A model generated the notes under the pieces. It searched no databases. It was not told the DNA's origin and saw only the letters and a list, made by a program, of their open reading frames with translations. Below are positions 52,076-61,409 of a stretch of 64,000 nucleotides of DNA, in pieces. The DNA is from Variovorax sp. 679 (GTDB lineage Bacteria > Pseudomonadota > Gammaproteobacteria > Burkholderiales > Burkholderiaceae_C). The stretch's first letter is position 1. Every line of letters starts with the position of its first letter. The stretch is from NCBI RefSeq assembly GCF_003952185.1, contig NZ_RXFS01000013.1, positions 1 through 64,000 on the forward strand, in the 5' to 3' direction. The position numbers were made by a program, and so were the translations under genes.

Positions 52076-54352
52076 ATGTCCAAGCACAACAACAAGCCCA
52101 TGACGAACTCGCGTCGCAAATTCCTCACAGGCACTGCCACCACGGGCGCTGCAGCTCTCGCGCTCAGCGCCTTCCCTCCGAGTATCCGCCGCGCACTCGC
52201 CCTTCCGGCGAACAACAAGACCGGTACGATCAAGGACGTCGAGCACGTCGTGATCCTGATGCAGGAGAACCGCTCCTTCGACCACTACTTCGGCACGCTG
52301 CTGGGCGTGCGCGGGTTCGGTGACCGCTTCACCATTCCGCTGCCGAAGGGACTGAACGTGTGGCAGCAAAGTGACGGCGCCGGCAAGCCGATCCTGCCTT
52401 ACCACCTCGACGGCCGTGCAGGCAACGCGCAGCGCGTGGACGGCACGCCGCACTCGTGGAGCGACGGCCAGGACGCCTGGGATGGTGGGCGCATCTACCA
52501 GTGGCCTCGCTACAAGAACACGGCTTCGATGGGCTATTTCAAGGAAGCCGAAGTTCCGTTCCAGTTCGCACTGGCCAATGCATTCACCTTGTGCGATGCC
52601 TATCACTGCAGCATGCACACAGGCACCAATTCGAACCGGCTGTTCCACTGGACAGGCACCAACGGTCCATCGGGTCAATTGAGCACGGGTGCCCTGGCAG
52701 GCGTGGCGTCGATCGACAACACGTGGGAGAACCTCAAGTACCCCGTGACGACCAACACGGACACATCCGCCTACGGTTGCGACTGGAAGACCTATCCGGA
52801 GCGACTGGAAGAAGCCAATGTGAAATGGATCGTCTACCAGAATCTGCCCGACAACTACACCGATAACCCGCTCGCGGGGTTCAAGCAGTACCGCGCAGCA
52901 AGCTGGGCATCGGGTAAGAACAAGGCGGGGTACGACGGCGACAACTTTCCACAGAATGCCACGGTGACGGCGTATGACCCCGTCAGCGACGACGCAAACT
53001 ACCCGCTCTACAAGGGCGTTGCCAACACGATGCCGGACGGCGGCTTTCTCGGCACCTTCAAGCAGGACATCCTGAAGGGCAACCTGCGGCAGGTGTCGTG
53101 GATCGTGGCCCCCAAGGCATATTCGGAGCACCCCAACCCCTCGAGCCCGGTGCAGGGCGCCTGGTACATACAGGAAGTACTGGATGCGCTCACCGCCGCA
53201 CCGGATGTCTGGAGCAAGACCGTGCTGCTCGTCAACTTCGATGAGAACGACGGCTACTTCGATCACATGCCTTCGCCATCGGCACCTTCGATCAACCCGG
53301 ACAAGACAGCTGCCGGCAAGACCACTCTGTCCGATAGCGACATTGCCTTCGAGCGCCACAACTATCCGTTGGTAGGAGGCTCCACGCCATCGACGGACGG
53401 CCGCGTCTACGGCCCCGGCGTGCGCGTGCCCATGTATGTGATTTCCCCATGGAGCCGCGGGGGCTGGGTCAATTCCCAGGTGTTCGATCACACTTCCGTC
53501 ATTCGCTTCCTGGAAGCGTGCTTCGGCGTCAAGGAGCCCAATATCTCGCCCTACCGCCGTGCAGTGTGCGGCGACCTCACGAGCGCGTTCAACTTCGCTA
53601 CGCCCAACAACGAAGCGCCTCCGACTCTGGCGGGACGCACGACCAAGGACGCTGCCGTCAAGCTGCGCACCGAACAGGAAGCGCTGCCGCAGGTGCCCCT
53701 GCCGCTCGACCCCCAGCTGCCGCGCCAGGTCACCGGCACCCGCCCCTCGCGCGCCCTGCCCTATGAACTGCACGTGAGCGGACGCACCGACGCCATCAAG
53801 GGCCAGATGCGGCTGATCTTCAAGAACAGCGGCAAGGCTGCCGCCGTCTTCCACGTGTACGACAAGCTCAACCTCGACCGCCTGCCGCGCCGCTACATGG
53901 TCGAGCCCGGCAAGCAGCTCGACGACACCTGGAACCCGGCGACCGACAACAGCGGCTTCTACGACCTGTGGGTGCTCGGCCCCAACGGCTTCCACCGCCA
54001 CTTCAAGGGCGACCTCAACAGGCTTCGCGCCGGCGGCGCACCCAACCCCGAGGTGCGTGTGTGCTACGACGTCACCAACGGCAACGTCTCGGTGGAAATG
54101 CTCAACGGCGGCAGCGGCAACTGCAAGTTCACGGTGCGCGCCAAGGCCTACCGCGACGACGGCCCGTGGAACGCCACCGTGAGCGGCGGCGGCAAGGCCG
54201 AGCAGGCGTGGGTGCTGGCCAGCAGCGGCCAGTGGTATGACTTCGCGGTCACCTGCGATGCCGATCCGGCCTTCTACCGCCGCTTTGCCGGCCGCGTCGA
54301 GACCGGCAGGCACTCGGTGAGCGACCCGGCCATGGGCCTCGCCGACCTCTGA
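52076..54352 (+). CDS. plcN: Phosphocholine-specific phospholipase C (Tat-exported)
   Basis: 758 residues. The Tat leader is SRRKFL at 12-17 with a hydrophobic stretch and LALP. The catalytic phosphoesterase part starts MQENRSFDHYFGTLLGVRG at 62-80, and includes NFDENDGYFDHMPSP, all typical of the PlcN/PlcH family. The C-terminus holds two repeats of the DUF756-type domain (LPYELHVSGRTDAIKG and CYDVTNGNVSVEML). It cleaves phosphatidylcholine to diacylglycerol and phosphocholine. An in-frame ATG at 52100 is an alternative start. It is probably co-transcribed with the two lipoprotein genes and ends at a strong terminator. Confidence 0.9.
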   Translation: MSKHNNKPMTNSRRKFLTGTATTGAAALALSAFPPSIRRALALPANNKTGTIKDVEHVVILMQENRSFDHYFGTLLGVRGFGDRFTIPLPKGLNVWQQSDGAGKPILPYHLDGRAGNAQRVDGTPHSWSDGQDAWDGGRIYQWPRYKNTASMGYFKEAEVPFQFALANAFTLCDAYHCSMHTGTNSNRLFHWTGTNGPSGQLSTGALAGVASIDNTWENLKYPVTTNTDTSAYGCDWKTYPERLEEANVKWIVYQNLPDNYTDNPLAGFKQYRAASWASGKNKAGYDGDNFPQNATVTAYDPVSDDANYPLYKGVANTMPDGGFLGTFKQDILKGNLRQVSWIVAPKAYSEHPNPSSPVQGAWYIQEVLDALTAAPDVWSKTVLLVNFDENDGYFDHMPSPSAPSINPDKTAAGKTTLSDSDIAFERHNYPLVGGSTPSTDGRVYGPGVRVPMYVISPWSRGGWVNSQVFDHTSVIRFLEACFGVKEPNISPYRRAVCGDLTSAFNFATPNNEAPPTLAGRTTKDAAVKLRTEQEALPQVPLPLDPQLPRQVTGTRPSRALPYELHVSGRTDAIKGQMRLIFKNSGKAAAVFHVYDKLNLDRLPRRYMVEPGKQLDDTWNPATDNSGFYDLWVLGPNGFHRHFKGDLNRLRAGGAPNPEVRVCYDVTNGNVSVEMLNGGSGNCKFTVRAKAYRDDGPWNATVSGGGKAEQAWVLASSGQWYDFAVTCDADPAFYRRFAGRVETGRHSVSDPAMGLADL

Positions 54353-54457
54353 CCGCACGGCGGCCGCGCCAGCGCCCGCATCGGGGCGCTGGCCGGCGGC
54401 ACGAGCAACGGCAAAATGGCGCGGGCTTCCCGTGCCTGCCCGAAACACATGCAGACC

Positions 54458-54495
54458 GGGGCGGCCGTCGAACTGACGCCGCCCCTTTCATTTTT
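54458..54495 (+). terminator. Terminator after the phospholipase gene
   Basis: Stem GGGGCGGC / GCCGCCCC (54458-54465, 54478-54485) with a 12-base loop, then TTTCATTTTTC. A second 10-base stem GCCAGCGCCC / GGGCGCTGGC lies upstream at 54368-54393 without a T-run. Confidence 0.75.
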
Positions 54496-54510
54496 CATAC
54501 GCCGCATCCA

Positions 54511-55287
54511 ATGCTCCAAGAAGAACGATTCCTGCGCATCCGCAGCCTGCTGGCCACTTTCTCCCGACTGAGCGTGGAGCGCATCGTGCAGGACCTTGCG
54601 GTGTCGCGCGAAACGGTGCGCCGCGACCTGCTCGAGCTCGAAGGACTGGGCGAGCTGCGCCGCGTGCACGGCGGCGCCATCTCGATCAGGGCGGAGCCCG
54701 AGCCGCCGCTCGCGGTGCGGCTGGTGGCACGGCAGCGCGAGAAACGCGCCATCGCCAAGGCCGCCGTCGCCCTGCTCCAGCCGGGCCAGACGATCTTCAT
54801 GGACGCGGGCAGCACCATGTCGATCTGCGCGGAGGAAATCGCCACGCTGAGCGGCATGACCGTCATCACCAATTCGGTGAGCATCGCGCTCAAGCTCGCT
54901 GGCGCGGGCGAAGGCCGGCTCACCGGCAACCAGACCATCCTGCTGGGCGGCGAGATCGACGTGAAGACCCAGGCCACCTTCGGCGACACCACGGTGGAGG
55001 CCATCCACCGCTACCGCGCCGACGTCGCACTGCTGTCGCCGGTGGGGCTGCACGCGAAGCACGGCGCCATGAGCTTCGAGCACCACGAGGCCACCGTGGC
55101 ACGGGCCATGGCCGAGCAGGCGCAGCAACTGGTGCTGCTAGCCGACCACGCCAAGATCGGCCAGGCCAGCCGCGTGACCTATTCGCGCACGGCGGACATC
55201 GACGTTGTAGTGACTGACGCAAAAGCGCGCGAGCTGCCGGGGCTCTCGGGGCTGCGCAAGGCCTGCGAGCGGGTGATCCTCGCCTGA
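54511..55287 (+). CDS. DeoR family regulator
   Basis: 258 residues. The DeoR helix-turn-helix is at about 5-58 (RFLRIRSLLATFSRLSVERI, then LAVSRETVRRDLLELEGLGE, RRVHGGA). The sensor part holds DAGSTMSICAEEI and the sugar-isomerase-like loop LLSPVGLHAKHG. This family responds to phosphorylated sugars or sugar alcohols. No direct target gene is clear; it starts after the phospholipase terminator and is convergent with an AraC gene. Confidence 0.9.
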   Translation: MLQEERFLRIRSLLATFSRLSVERIVQDLAVSRETVRRDLLELEGLGELRRVHGGAISIRAEPEPPLAVRLVARQREKRAIAKAAVALLQPGQTIFMDAGSTMSICAEEIATLSGMTVITNSVSIALKLAGAGEGRLTGNQTILLGGEIDVKTQATFGDTTVEAIHRYRADVALLSPVGLHAKHGAMSFEHHEATVARAMAEQAQQLVLLADHAKIGQASRVTYSRTADIDVVVTDAKARELPGLSGLRKACERVILA

Positions 55288-55300
55288 GCGACCGCGGGCA

Positions 55301-56104
55301 TCAGCCGCTGCTGCTGTCGCCTCGCCGCGAGAAGTAGCGGCCCGGCGATTCCCCGAACGCCTTGCGGAACATCGCGATGAAGTTGCTGGGCGTCGCATAG
55401 CCGAGCGCGTCGGCGACGACGGCCACGGGTTCGCCGTTGGCCAGCTTCTCCAGTGCCATCGAAAGACGGGCCTGCTGGCGCCACTGGACGAAGCTCATCC
55501 CCGTCTGCGCGACGAAGTGCCTGCGCGCGCTTCGCGCCGACAAGCCAGCCCAGGCCGCGAGCTGGTCGAGCGTTCGCTCGTCTTCGGGGTGCTCGACCAG
55601 ATGGTTCGCCATCGCCAGCAGGCGGCGTTCCGCCGGCATGGGCAGCGCGAGCGGCTCTCGCCGGCCTAGCCGGATCTCGTCCAGCAGCACCGCCAGAAGG
55701 CGCTCCTGTTCGGGCTGCAGATGCTCGATGCCACTCCAGCCCGATGCGCGGCGCACCAGCGCGCGCAGCACCTCGCCGACGCCCATGACGCAGGGCTCTT
55801 CCGGCAGCCCGGCGGTGACGTCGGGCCGCAGCATGACGCCCCAGCCGCTCAGGGCGCCGCTCACGCTCACCTTGTGATGGACGCCTGGCGGAATCCAGCC
55901 CGCGCGATGCGGCGGCAGCAGCCACGATCCGCGCGCGGTGCGAACGCGCACCAGGCCCCGGTCGATGCAGAAGAGCTGGCCTCGCACATGGCTGTGCCAG
56001 TCGTACTCGCGCGTTCCGAGCCTGAACTCGCTCCCGGGCTCGTCGGTGCCCCGGAGCGCGAAAAGCACGGGGCCATCGGCGCGCTCGCTCAGGTCCGAAG
56101 ACAT
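55301..56104 (-). CDS. AraC family regulator
   Basis: 267 residues from the ATG at 56104. The N-terminus is a cupin-like sensor (WHSHVRGQLFCIDRGLVRV, then LLPPHRAGWIPPGVHH). The C-terminus has the two helix-turn-helix units: LDQLAAWAGLSARSARRHF and VAVVADALGYATPSNFIAMF. It diverges from the FAD monooxygenase gene with 146 bases between and probably controls it. The frame is open to 56179, which would add 25 residues without clear function. Confidence 0.88.
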   Translation of the reverse strand: MSSDLSERADGPVLFALRGTDEPGSEFRLGTREYDWHSHVRGQLFCIDRGLVRVRTARGSWLLPPHRAGWIPPGVHHKVSVSGALSGWGVMLRPDVTAGLPEEPCVMGVGEVLRALVRRASGWSGIEHLQPEQERLLAVLLDEIRLGRREPLALPMPAERRLLAMANHLVEHPEDERTLDQLAAWAGLSARSARRHFVAQTGMSFVQWRQQARLSMALEKLANGEPVAVVADALGYATPSNFIAMFRKAFGESPGRYFSRRGDSSSG

Positions 56105-56250
56105 GTGCCCGCCGTTGTCGAATGAAGTTGGCCGCTTCTCATTGTTTTTAGTCCTGATGAAATTATCAGGCCACGGCAACCGGCACTTAGCCTCGATCCG
56201 ATGCGGGAGCGGATGTGGCCGCTCCCGGTCCAGACAAGGAGAAGCAACGG

Positions 56251-57456
56251 ATGCAGCAATCGCACATTTCGATCATCGGAGCCGGCCTCGGCGGCCTCTG
56301 CCTCGCGCAGGGACTCAGGAGCGCGGGCATTTCCTTCGACGTCTACGAGCGGGACACGGCGGCCGCAAGCCGCGATCAGGGATATCGAATCAGGATCGAC
56401 GCCGAGGGACAGGCGGCGCTGTCGCGATGCTTGCCTGCAAATCTCCATGAGCTGTTCCGCCAGAGCTGCGGCGGCAGCGCAGGGGGTGTCCGGTTCCTGG
56501 ATTGCGATCTGCAGCGGATTCAGGGGCGGCCAGCCGGAAGCTGGCGCATTCCGGACGCAGGCGGAGACGCCCCAGTCCCACCTCGCGACCTCAGCGCGAA
56601 CCGGCAGACATTGCGGGAAATCCTGCTGTGCGGCATCGAGGACCGCGTGCACTTCGGCAAGGCACTTCGCCGTTTCGACGTCGTCGGCAAGAACCAGGTC
56701 CGCATCCAGTTCGACGATGGCGAGGAAACAACTTCGGCGCTGCTGGTCGGCGCGGACGGCGTGAATTCGGCAGTGCGCGCCCAGCTCGCCCCAGCGGCGG
56801 AGCCCGTCGATACCGGCGCGGCCTGCATCTATGGCAAGACCGCCGCAACGGCGGCGCTGCGGGAAAGCATCGGCACGGACTTGTGGGCAGGCACGTCCGT
56901 GGTCTTCGCCGACGGCTTCGCGCTGATCCTCGACCCCATGCTGTTCCGGCAACCACTGCCTGCCCTCGCCGCAAGGCTTGCGCCGGCATGCCGGCTGGAG
57001 CCGGTCGATGACTATCTCTACTGGGCGTTCATCGGTCCGCGCGCGAGCCTGAGGCTGGCTGCCGGGGAGTTGCCGGACCAGTCGCAGCTGGCAACGCTCG
57101 TCGGGGCGATTGCCCGGCGATGGCACCCCCGGCTTCGCACGCTGTTCGCCCATGGCGATGCCCGCACGCTCACAGTCTTGCCGGTCCGCAGTTCGCCGCC
57201 GGAAATCGCGGCGTGGCAGTCCGGCCCCGTGACGCTGCTCGGCGATGCGATCCACTCGATGAGCCCCGCCGGCGGCGTCGGCGCCAACACTGCGCTGCGC
57301 GATGCTGCGGCGCTCGCCAGCGCGTTGGCAAGCGGCGCCGGCTTTCACGAGGCTGTCTCCGGCTACGAGGTTGCGATGCGGGCATGGGCAAGGGCCGCCA
57401 TCACGGCCTCCAACGACGGTGCCCGCCGCCTGTTCGGTGCGAGCGCGACGAGCTGA
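56251..57456 (+). CDS. FAD-dependent monooxygenase (PHBH fold)
   Basis: 401 residues. AAGGAG lies 10 bases before the ATG. The FAD-binding GAGLGGLCLAQGL is at 10-22, the GD motif LVGADGVNSAVRAQL near 168, and the second FAD motif LLGDAIHSMSPAGGVGANTALRD near 330-350. This is the flavoprotein aromatic hydroxylase family; the substrate is not evident. It diverges from the AraC gene. It is followed by the DUF2272 gene in the same direction. Confidence 0.88.
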   Translation: MQQSHISIIGAGLGGLCLAQGLRSAGISFDVYERDTAAASRDQGYRIRIDAEGQAALSRCLPANLHELFRQSCGGSAGGVRFLDCDLQRIQGRPAGSWRIPDAGGDAPVPPRDLSANRQTLREILLCGIEDRVHFGKALRRFDVVGKNQVRIQFDDGEETTSALLVGADGVNSAVRAQLAPAAEPVDTGAACIYGKTAATAALRESIGTDLWAGTSVVFADGFALILDPMLFRQPLPALAARLAPACRLEPVDDYLYWAFIGPRASLRLAAGELPDQSQLATLVGAIARRWHPRLRTLFAHGDARTLTVLPVRSSPPEIAAWQSGPVTLLGDAIHSMSPAGGVGANTALRDAAALASALASGAGFHEAVSGYEVAMRAWARAAITASNDGARRLFGASATS

Positions 57457-57510
57457 CTGCGAAGGCCCGCCCCGTCCGCGCCCGGCCATCGGGCTATGCT
57501 GCGCGACCAC

Positions 57511-58527
57511 ATGCCGCGACCTTTGCTCTCCTTCATTCCGCCGCGGGCGGCTGCGCTGCTCGGGGCCCTATGGCTCGCCTTTGCGCCCGTCACGGCGCTC
57601 GCGGCATCGAGCTGCCTCGACGCCGCCACCCAGGCCCCCTCGCCGTCGCGCGCCCTCGCCATGGCGACCTTCGCCATGCAGGAGCACGAGGCCTTCGGCG
57701 GCCAGGCGATGGACGCGGAAGGCCGCATGACCGAAGCCGGCGACTCCGAGGCAGAGGACACGCGCCGCACGGTGCCGGGTCTCGCGCCATGGCAGCGGGT
57801 GCTGGGCTACTGGCAGGCCGTCGATCCGCGCCTGCCCTCGCAGGTGCGCTTCGGTGGGCTGCGCCCCGCCGACCGTCATCTGCTGATGCAGGCGCTGAAC
57901 GAGGCGACGGCCGGACGCCTGCAGGGCATGGGTGTCGGCCCCGACGAGGGGCTGGACTCTGTGGAGCTGCGCGCCGTGCAGGCCGCGCTGGCGCGGGTCG
58001 CGGTGATCGATACGCCATGGTCCGCCGCCTTCGTCAGCTGGCTGGCGCGGCAGTCCGGCCTGTCGGACGACGAGTTCGTGTTTTCCGAGGCACATGCCGA
58101 CTACGCGGGCGCCGCCTGGCAGGCCGGCATCGACGAGGCCGCGGGCAGGAGTTCGCGCTACGCCCTGCGCGCCTGTGACCTGAGGCGCACGCCGCCGCGC
58201 GTCGGCGACCTGGTCTGCCAAGCGCGCGGCGCGGACGCCGGGCTCGACACCTTCGACAAGATCGGAGAAGTGCTGGCCTTACGGGACACCGGCGGCGATC
58301 CACTGCCCATGCATTGCGACGTGGTGGTGGCCGTGGATGCCACGGGCTTCGACACCGTGGGCGGCAATGTGCTGCAGTCGGTCACGCGGCGCCGGCTCGA
58401 CTTCGCGCCCGGCACGCGGTGGCTGGACTCGAGCTACCTGCCCGAAGGATGCACGCCGGGCGCGCCGGGGTGCATCGATCGCCACATGAGCCGCCAGCCC
58501 TGGTCGCTGCTGCTGCAGTGGCGCTGA
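57511..58527 (+). CDS. Exported DUF2272 protein
   Basis: 338 residues from ATG 57511. A signal peptide reads LLGALWLAFAPVTALAA. The DUF2272 domain follows with WSAAFVSWLARQSGL and FSEAHADYA, and a Cys-His pattern near the end (ACDLRRTPPRVGDLVC, MHCDVVVA). Such proteins are thought to be papain- or NlpC/P60-like enzymes of the envelope, but this is not proven. An ATG at 57496 is an alternative start. Convergent with the DUF3297 gene, 13 bases away. Confidence 0.85.
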   Translation: MPRPLLSFIPPRAAALLGALWLAFAPVTALAASSCLDAATQAPSPSRALAMATFAMQEHEAFGGQAMDAEGRMTEAGDSEAEDTRRTVPGLAPWQRVLGYWQAVDPRLPSQVRFGGLRPADRHLLMQALNEATAGRLQGMGVGPDEGLDSVELRAVQAALARVAVIDTPWSAAFVSWLARQSGLSDDEFVFSEAHADYAGAAWQAGIDEAAGRSSRYALRACDLRRTPPRVGDLVCQARGADAGLDTFDKIGEVLALRDTGGDPLPMHCDVVVAVDATGFDTVGGNVLQSVTRRRLDFAPGTRWLDSSYLPEGCTPGAPGCIDRHMSRQPWSLLLQWR

Positions 58528-58540
58528 AGAAATCGACCAG

Positions 58541-58789
58541 TTATTTGTAGTACGCCTCGACCGTGCCCTTGAGCTTGAGCAGCAGCGGCTTGCCCTTGCG
58601 GTCGAGCGTCTTGCCGGCGGGCACCTTGATCCAGCCTTCGCTGACGCAGTATTCCTCGACGTCGAGGCGGTCCTTGCCGTTGAAGCGGATGCCGATGTCG
58701 TGCTCGAAGGCGGCGGCCACGTGGTGCGGGCTGCGCGGGTCGATGGAGAGATGGTCGGGAAGGGGCGGGCGGGAAGTGGCTTCTGTCAT
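58541..58789 (-). CDS. DUF3297 family small protein
   Basis: 82 residues from the ATG at 58789. The family pattern is strong: LPDHLSIDPRSPHH, FEHDIGIRFNGKDR, VEEYCVSEGWIKVPAGKTLD, RKGKPLLLKLKGTVE. The conserved single Cys lies in EYCVSEGW. Such proteins are small, cytoplasmic and of unknown function. It lies 45 bases downstream of the RNase HI-like gene on the same strand. Confidence 0.9.
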   Translation of the reverse strand: MTEATSRPPLPDHLSIDPRSPHHVAAAFEHDIGIRFNGKDRLDVEEYCVSEGWIKVPAGKTLDRKGKPLLLKLKGTVEAYYK

Positions 58790-58834
58790 GGCGCGTGATG
58801 ATAGGCGCTCCCGGGCGCCCCACCCCGGTAGCAC

Positions 58835-59299
58835 CTATCGCCGTTTCCTGGTCCGCCGCGCGGGCGGCTTGGGCGCGAACCCCAGCGCCGCACGTGCCAG
58901 CGCGTCGGCTTCCGCGTTGCGATGGCGCGGAATCCAGTGCACGCGCACGTCGTCGAAGCTGTCGAGAAGGGCCCGGGCTTCATCGAACAGGCCGGCGAGG
59001 CGCGCGATCGGCGCAACGGCGCGGCCGTCGAGCTGCTCGACGAGGATGCTGTTGTCGCTGTAGGCCCGCACCGCCGTCGCGCCGCGTGCGCGCAGGTCCT
59101 GCAGCGCGAGCGTTAGGGCCAGCAGTTCGGCTTCGTTGTTGCAGCCAGTGGTGTGCGTGGCCTGCGAGAGCGTATGCCGCTCGCCGTCCGGCGCGGTGAT
59201 GACGGCGCCGATGCCCATGCGGCCCGGGTTGGGCATGGCGCTGCCGTCGCAATAGACGGTCCACGCGAGGCCATCGGCCCCGGGCTCTGCTGCACTCAT
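58835..59299 (-). CDS. RNase HI-family ribonuclease
   Basis: 154 residues from the ATG at 59299. The four catalytic acidic residues are in place: Asp18 in YCDGSAMPN, Glu56 in NNEAELLAL, Asp82 in YSDNSILV, and Asp132 in RHRNAEADALAR. The C-terminal KPPARRTRKRR tail is basic. It matches the RNase HI-like group common in plants and bacteria, distinct from the canonical RnhA of 155 residues. It probably degrades RNA in RNA/DNA hybrids. Confidence 0.88.
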   Translation of the reverse strand: MSAAEPGADGLAWTVYCDGSAMPNPGRMGIGAVITAPDGERHTLSQATHTTGCNNEAELLALTLALQDLRARGATAVRAYSDNSILVEQLDGRAVAPIARLAGLFDEARALLDSFDDVRVHWIPRHRNAEADALARAALGFAPKPPARRTRKRR

Positions 59300-59306
59300 C
59301 CGGTCT

Positions 59307-59774
59307 TCAGCAGTTGTAGCGCTTGATGCCTGCCAGGTTCTGGCATGGCCGCTGGCCGGGCGGCGGACCGGGGTCCTGCGCATGCGGCGGCCGCGGCCTG
59401 CGGATGGGGCGCACGCCGTCGTAGTACGGATCGGGACTCAGGATGACGACGCCCGGAGGATCGGCCGCGGCCTGCGGCTGGGTATCGGCGGGGTAGCGCG
59501 GAATGATGGCCGGCCCCGAGGGCGGACTGCTCGCCACCTGGCTGGGCGGCACCACCGGCGGCGCGGAGCCCGGCTGCGGGGAATAGTCGCGCCGCGCCGC
59601 TTCGGGCGGTGGCGATTCGAGGATGGACACCTGCCGCGATTGCTTGCTGCCCGGCGGGCAGGCGACGTTGGTGTACGAGATGGCCCCGCTGGCATCGGTG
59701 CAGCGCACCACCTCCGCCGCATGCGCGCCAAGCGCCGTAGCGAAGATCGCGAGGGAAGCAGCCAGGGTGCGCAT
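59307..59774 (-). CDS. Exported DUF4124 protein with proline-rich tail
   Basis: 155 residues. Signal peptide MRTLAASLAIFATALGAHAA; the DUF4124 domain follows with VVRCTDASGAISYTNVACPP, ending in the paired cysteines. After residue 60 it becomes Pro-rich and ends with CQNLAGIKRYNC. Only 7 bases separate it from the RNase HI-like gene downstream, so they are probably co-transcribed. Function unknown. Confidence 0.85.
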   Translation of the reverse strand: MRTLAASLAIFATALGAHAAEVVRCTDASGAISYTNVACPPGSKQSRQVSILESPPPEAARRDYSPQPGSAPPVVPPSQVASSPPSGPAIIPRYPADTQPQAAADPPGVVILSPDPYYDGVRPIRRPRPPHAQDPGPPPGQRPCQNLAGIKRYNC

Positions 59775-59880
59775 GGAATGTTTTGGGCGGGTCGCAGTCA
59801 GGTCAAACACCCGGGAACCGCCCCGGGTCACCCACTGTAGCCGTTGCGGGCCGGTTGCGCACCTGCGGCATGATCGCGTC

Positions 59881-60621
59881 ATGGACACTCCCCGACCGCA
59901 TCCCCTCGTCATCGTCAAGCTTGGAAGCACCTTCGAGGCCCTGCGCGCGCAGCACGGCGATTTCGAGCACTGGATCGCCGACGGACTCGGCACGCATGCG
60001 CTGCCGCTGCTGGTGATCGATCCGCGCCATGGCGACGCCCTGCCCGATCCGGCCCAGGTGTCGGGCGTGGTCATCACCGGCTCGCACGCGATGGTGTCTC
60101 ACCGGGAGCCCTGGAGCGAAAGCACGGCCGCCTGGCTTGCGCAGGTCGTCGGGCGCGACACGCCGGTGCTCGGCATCTGCTACGGCCACCAGCTGCTCGC
60201 GCATGCGCTCGGCGGCGAGGCCGGCGACCACCCGCAGGGCGCGGAAGTCGGCACCATCACCGTCACCCTCGACGAAGCGGCCGCTACCGACGAACTGCTG
60301 AACGGCCTGCCTGCGCAATTCCCTGCGCACGCGGTGCACTGGCAGAGCGCGCTGCGCCTGCCCGAGGGCGCCGTGCGACTGGCCGGCAACGAGCACGAGC
60401 CCATGCACGCCTTCCGCGTGGGCGGACATGCCTGGGGCGTGCAGTTCCACCCGGAGTTCGACGCCGATGCCATGCGCGGCTACATCGACATGCTGGCCGG
60501 CGACCTGGCCTCCGCCGGCGCCGACCCGGCCGCGCTGCGCGAGCGCGTGGTCGAGACCGACGCGGCCGCCAGCGTGCTCGGGCGCTTCGCGCGGATCGTC
60601 GAAACGCACCACGGCGTCTGA
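59881..60621 (+). CDS. Class I glutamine amidotransferase-like protein
   Basis: 246 residues. The catalytic Cys100 is in LGICYGHQ, and the His190-Pro-Glu192 pair is in VQFHPEF. The layout is that of GuaA-like GATase domain proteins that occur alone, often used for ammonia transfer or gamma-glutamyl hydrolysis. It is divergent from the DUF4124 gene. Partner or substrate not evident. Confidence 0.88.
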   Translation: MDTPRPHPLVIVKLGSTFEALRAQHGDFEHWIADGLGTHALPLLVIDPRHGDALPDPAQVSGVVITGSHAMVSHREPWSESTAAWLAQVVGRDTPVLGICYGHQLLAHALGGEAGDHPQGAEVGTITVTLDEAAATDELLNGLPAQFPAHAVHWQSALRLPEGAVRLAGNEHEPMHAFRVGGHAWGVQFHPEFDADAMRGYIDMLAGDLASAGADPAALRERVVETDAAASVLGRFARIVETHHGV

Positions 60622-60736
60622 TCGTCCCCCACGGCCCGGCAGCCGGCGCGCGCGTCGGACCGCGACTACAGGCTACGCTCCGCGCTTCGGTTAAGGTGCG
60701 GTCCATTCGCCGCCCGCCAGCTCTTTTTTCTCTTTC

Positions 60737-61375
60737 ATGACCACCCCTTCCCCCGTGCCGGCCCGCAAGCATTTCTCGATGATCCGGGAGTTCCACCTGG
60801 CCGATGCCTTCACGCTCGGCAATGCGGCTTGCGGCGTGGGCGCGGTGTTCCTGGCGATGGCCTTCATGGCGAGCCAGTCGCTCGCGCATTTCCTGTGGGC
60901 CGCCGCGCTCGCGCCAGCCGCGTTCATCTTCGATGTGCTCGACGGCCGCATCGCGCGCTGGCGCCAGACGCAGTCCGCCCTCGGGCGCGAACTCGACTCG
61001 CTGGCCGATGTGATCTCCTTCGGCGTGGCGCCCGCCGCGCTCGGTTTCGCTGCCGGGCTGAACGGCGGCTGGGACTGCGCGATCCTGATCTATTTCGTGG
61101 GCTGCGGCGTGAGCCGGCTCGCACGCTTCAATGTGACGGCCGAGTCGCTTTCGGCCGGCTCCGACAAGGTGAAGTATTTCGAGGGCACGCCCATCCCGAC
61201 CAGCGTGGTGCTGGTGGGCGTGCTGGCGTACGCCGCCTGGCATGGCCGCATCGGCGTCGACGTGTGGGGCGGCGCCTGGGTCGTGGGGCCGTGGCAGCTG
61301 CATCCGCTGGCATTGCTGTTCGCGCTCTCCGGCACGCTCATGATCAGCAAGACGCTGCGCATTCCCAAGTTCTGA
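60737..61375 (+). CDS. pssA: CDP-diacylglycerol-serine O-phosphatidyltransferase
   Basis: 212 residues with about six membrane segments. The CDP-alcohol phosphotransferase motif D-G-x2-A-R-x8-G-x3-D-x3-D is complete (Asp69-Gly70 through Asp91). The later SFGVAPAALGF and SRLARFNV are typical of PssA type II. It makes phosphatidylserine for phosphatidylethanolamine. The start has no clear ribosome site; the upstream bases are pyrimidine-rich. A 115-base gap lies before it. Confidence 0.92.
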   Translation: MTTPSPVPARKHFSMIREFHLADAFTLGNAACGVGAVFLAMAFMASQSLAHFLWAAALAPAAFIFDVLDGRIARWRQTQSALGRELDSLADVISFGVAPAALGFAAGLNGGWDCAILIYFVGCGVSRLARFNVTAESLSAGSDKVKYFEGTPIPTSVVLVGVLAYAAWHGRIGVDVWGGAWVVGPWQLHPLALLFALSGTLMISKTLRIPKF

Positions 61376-61409
61376 CCGACCGCCCGACAAGACTCCAGGA
61401 GGCAAGCCG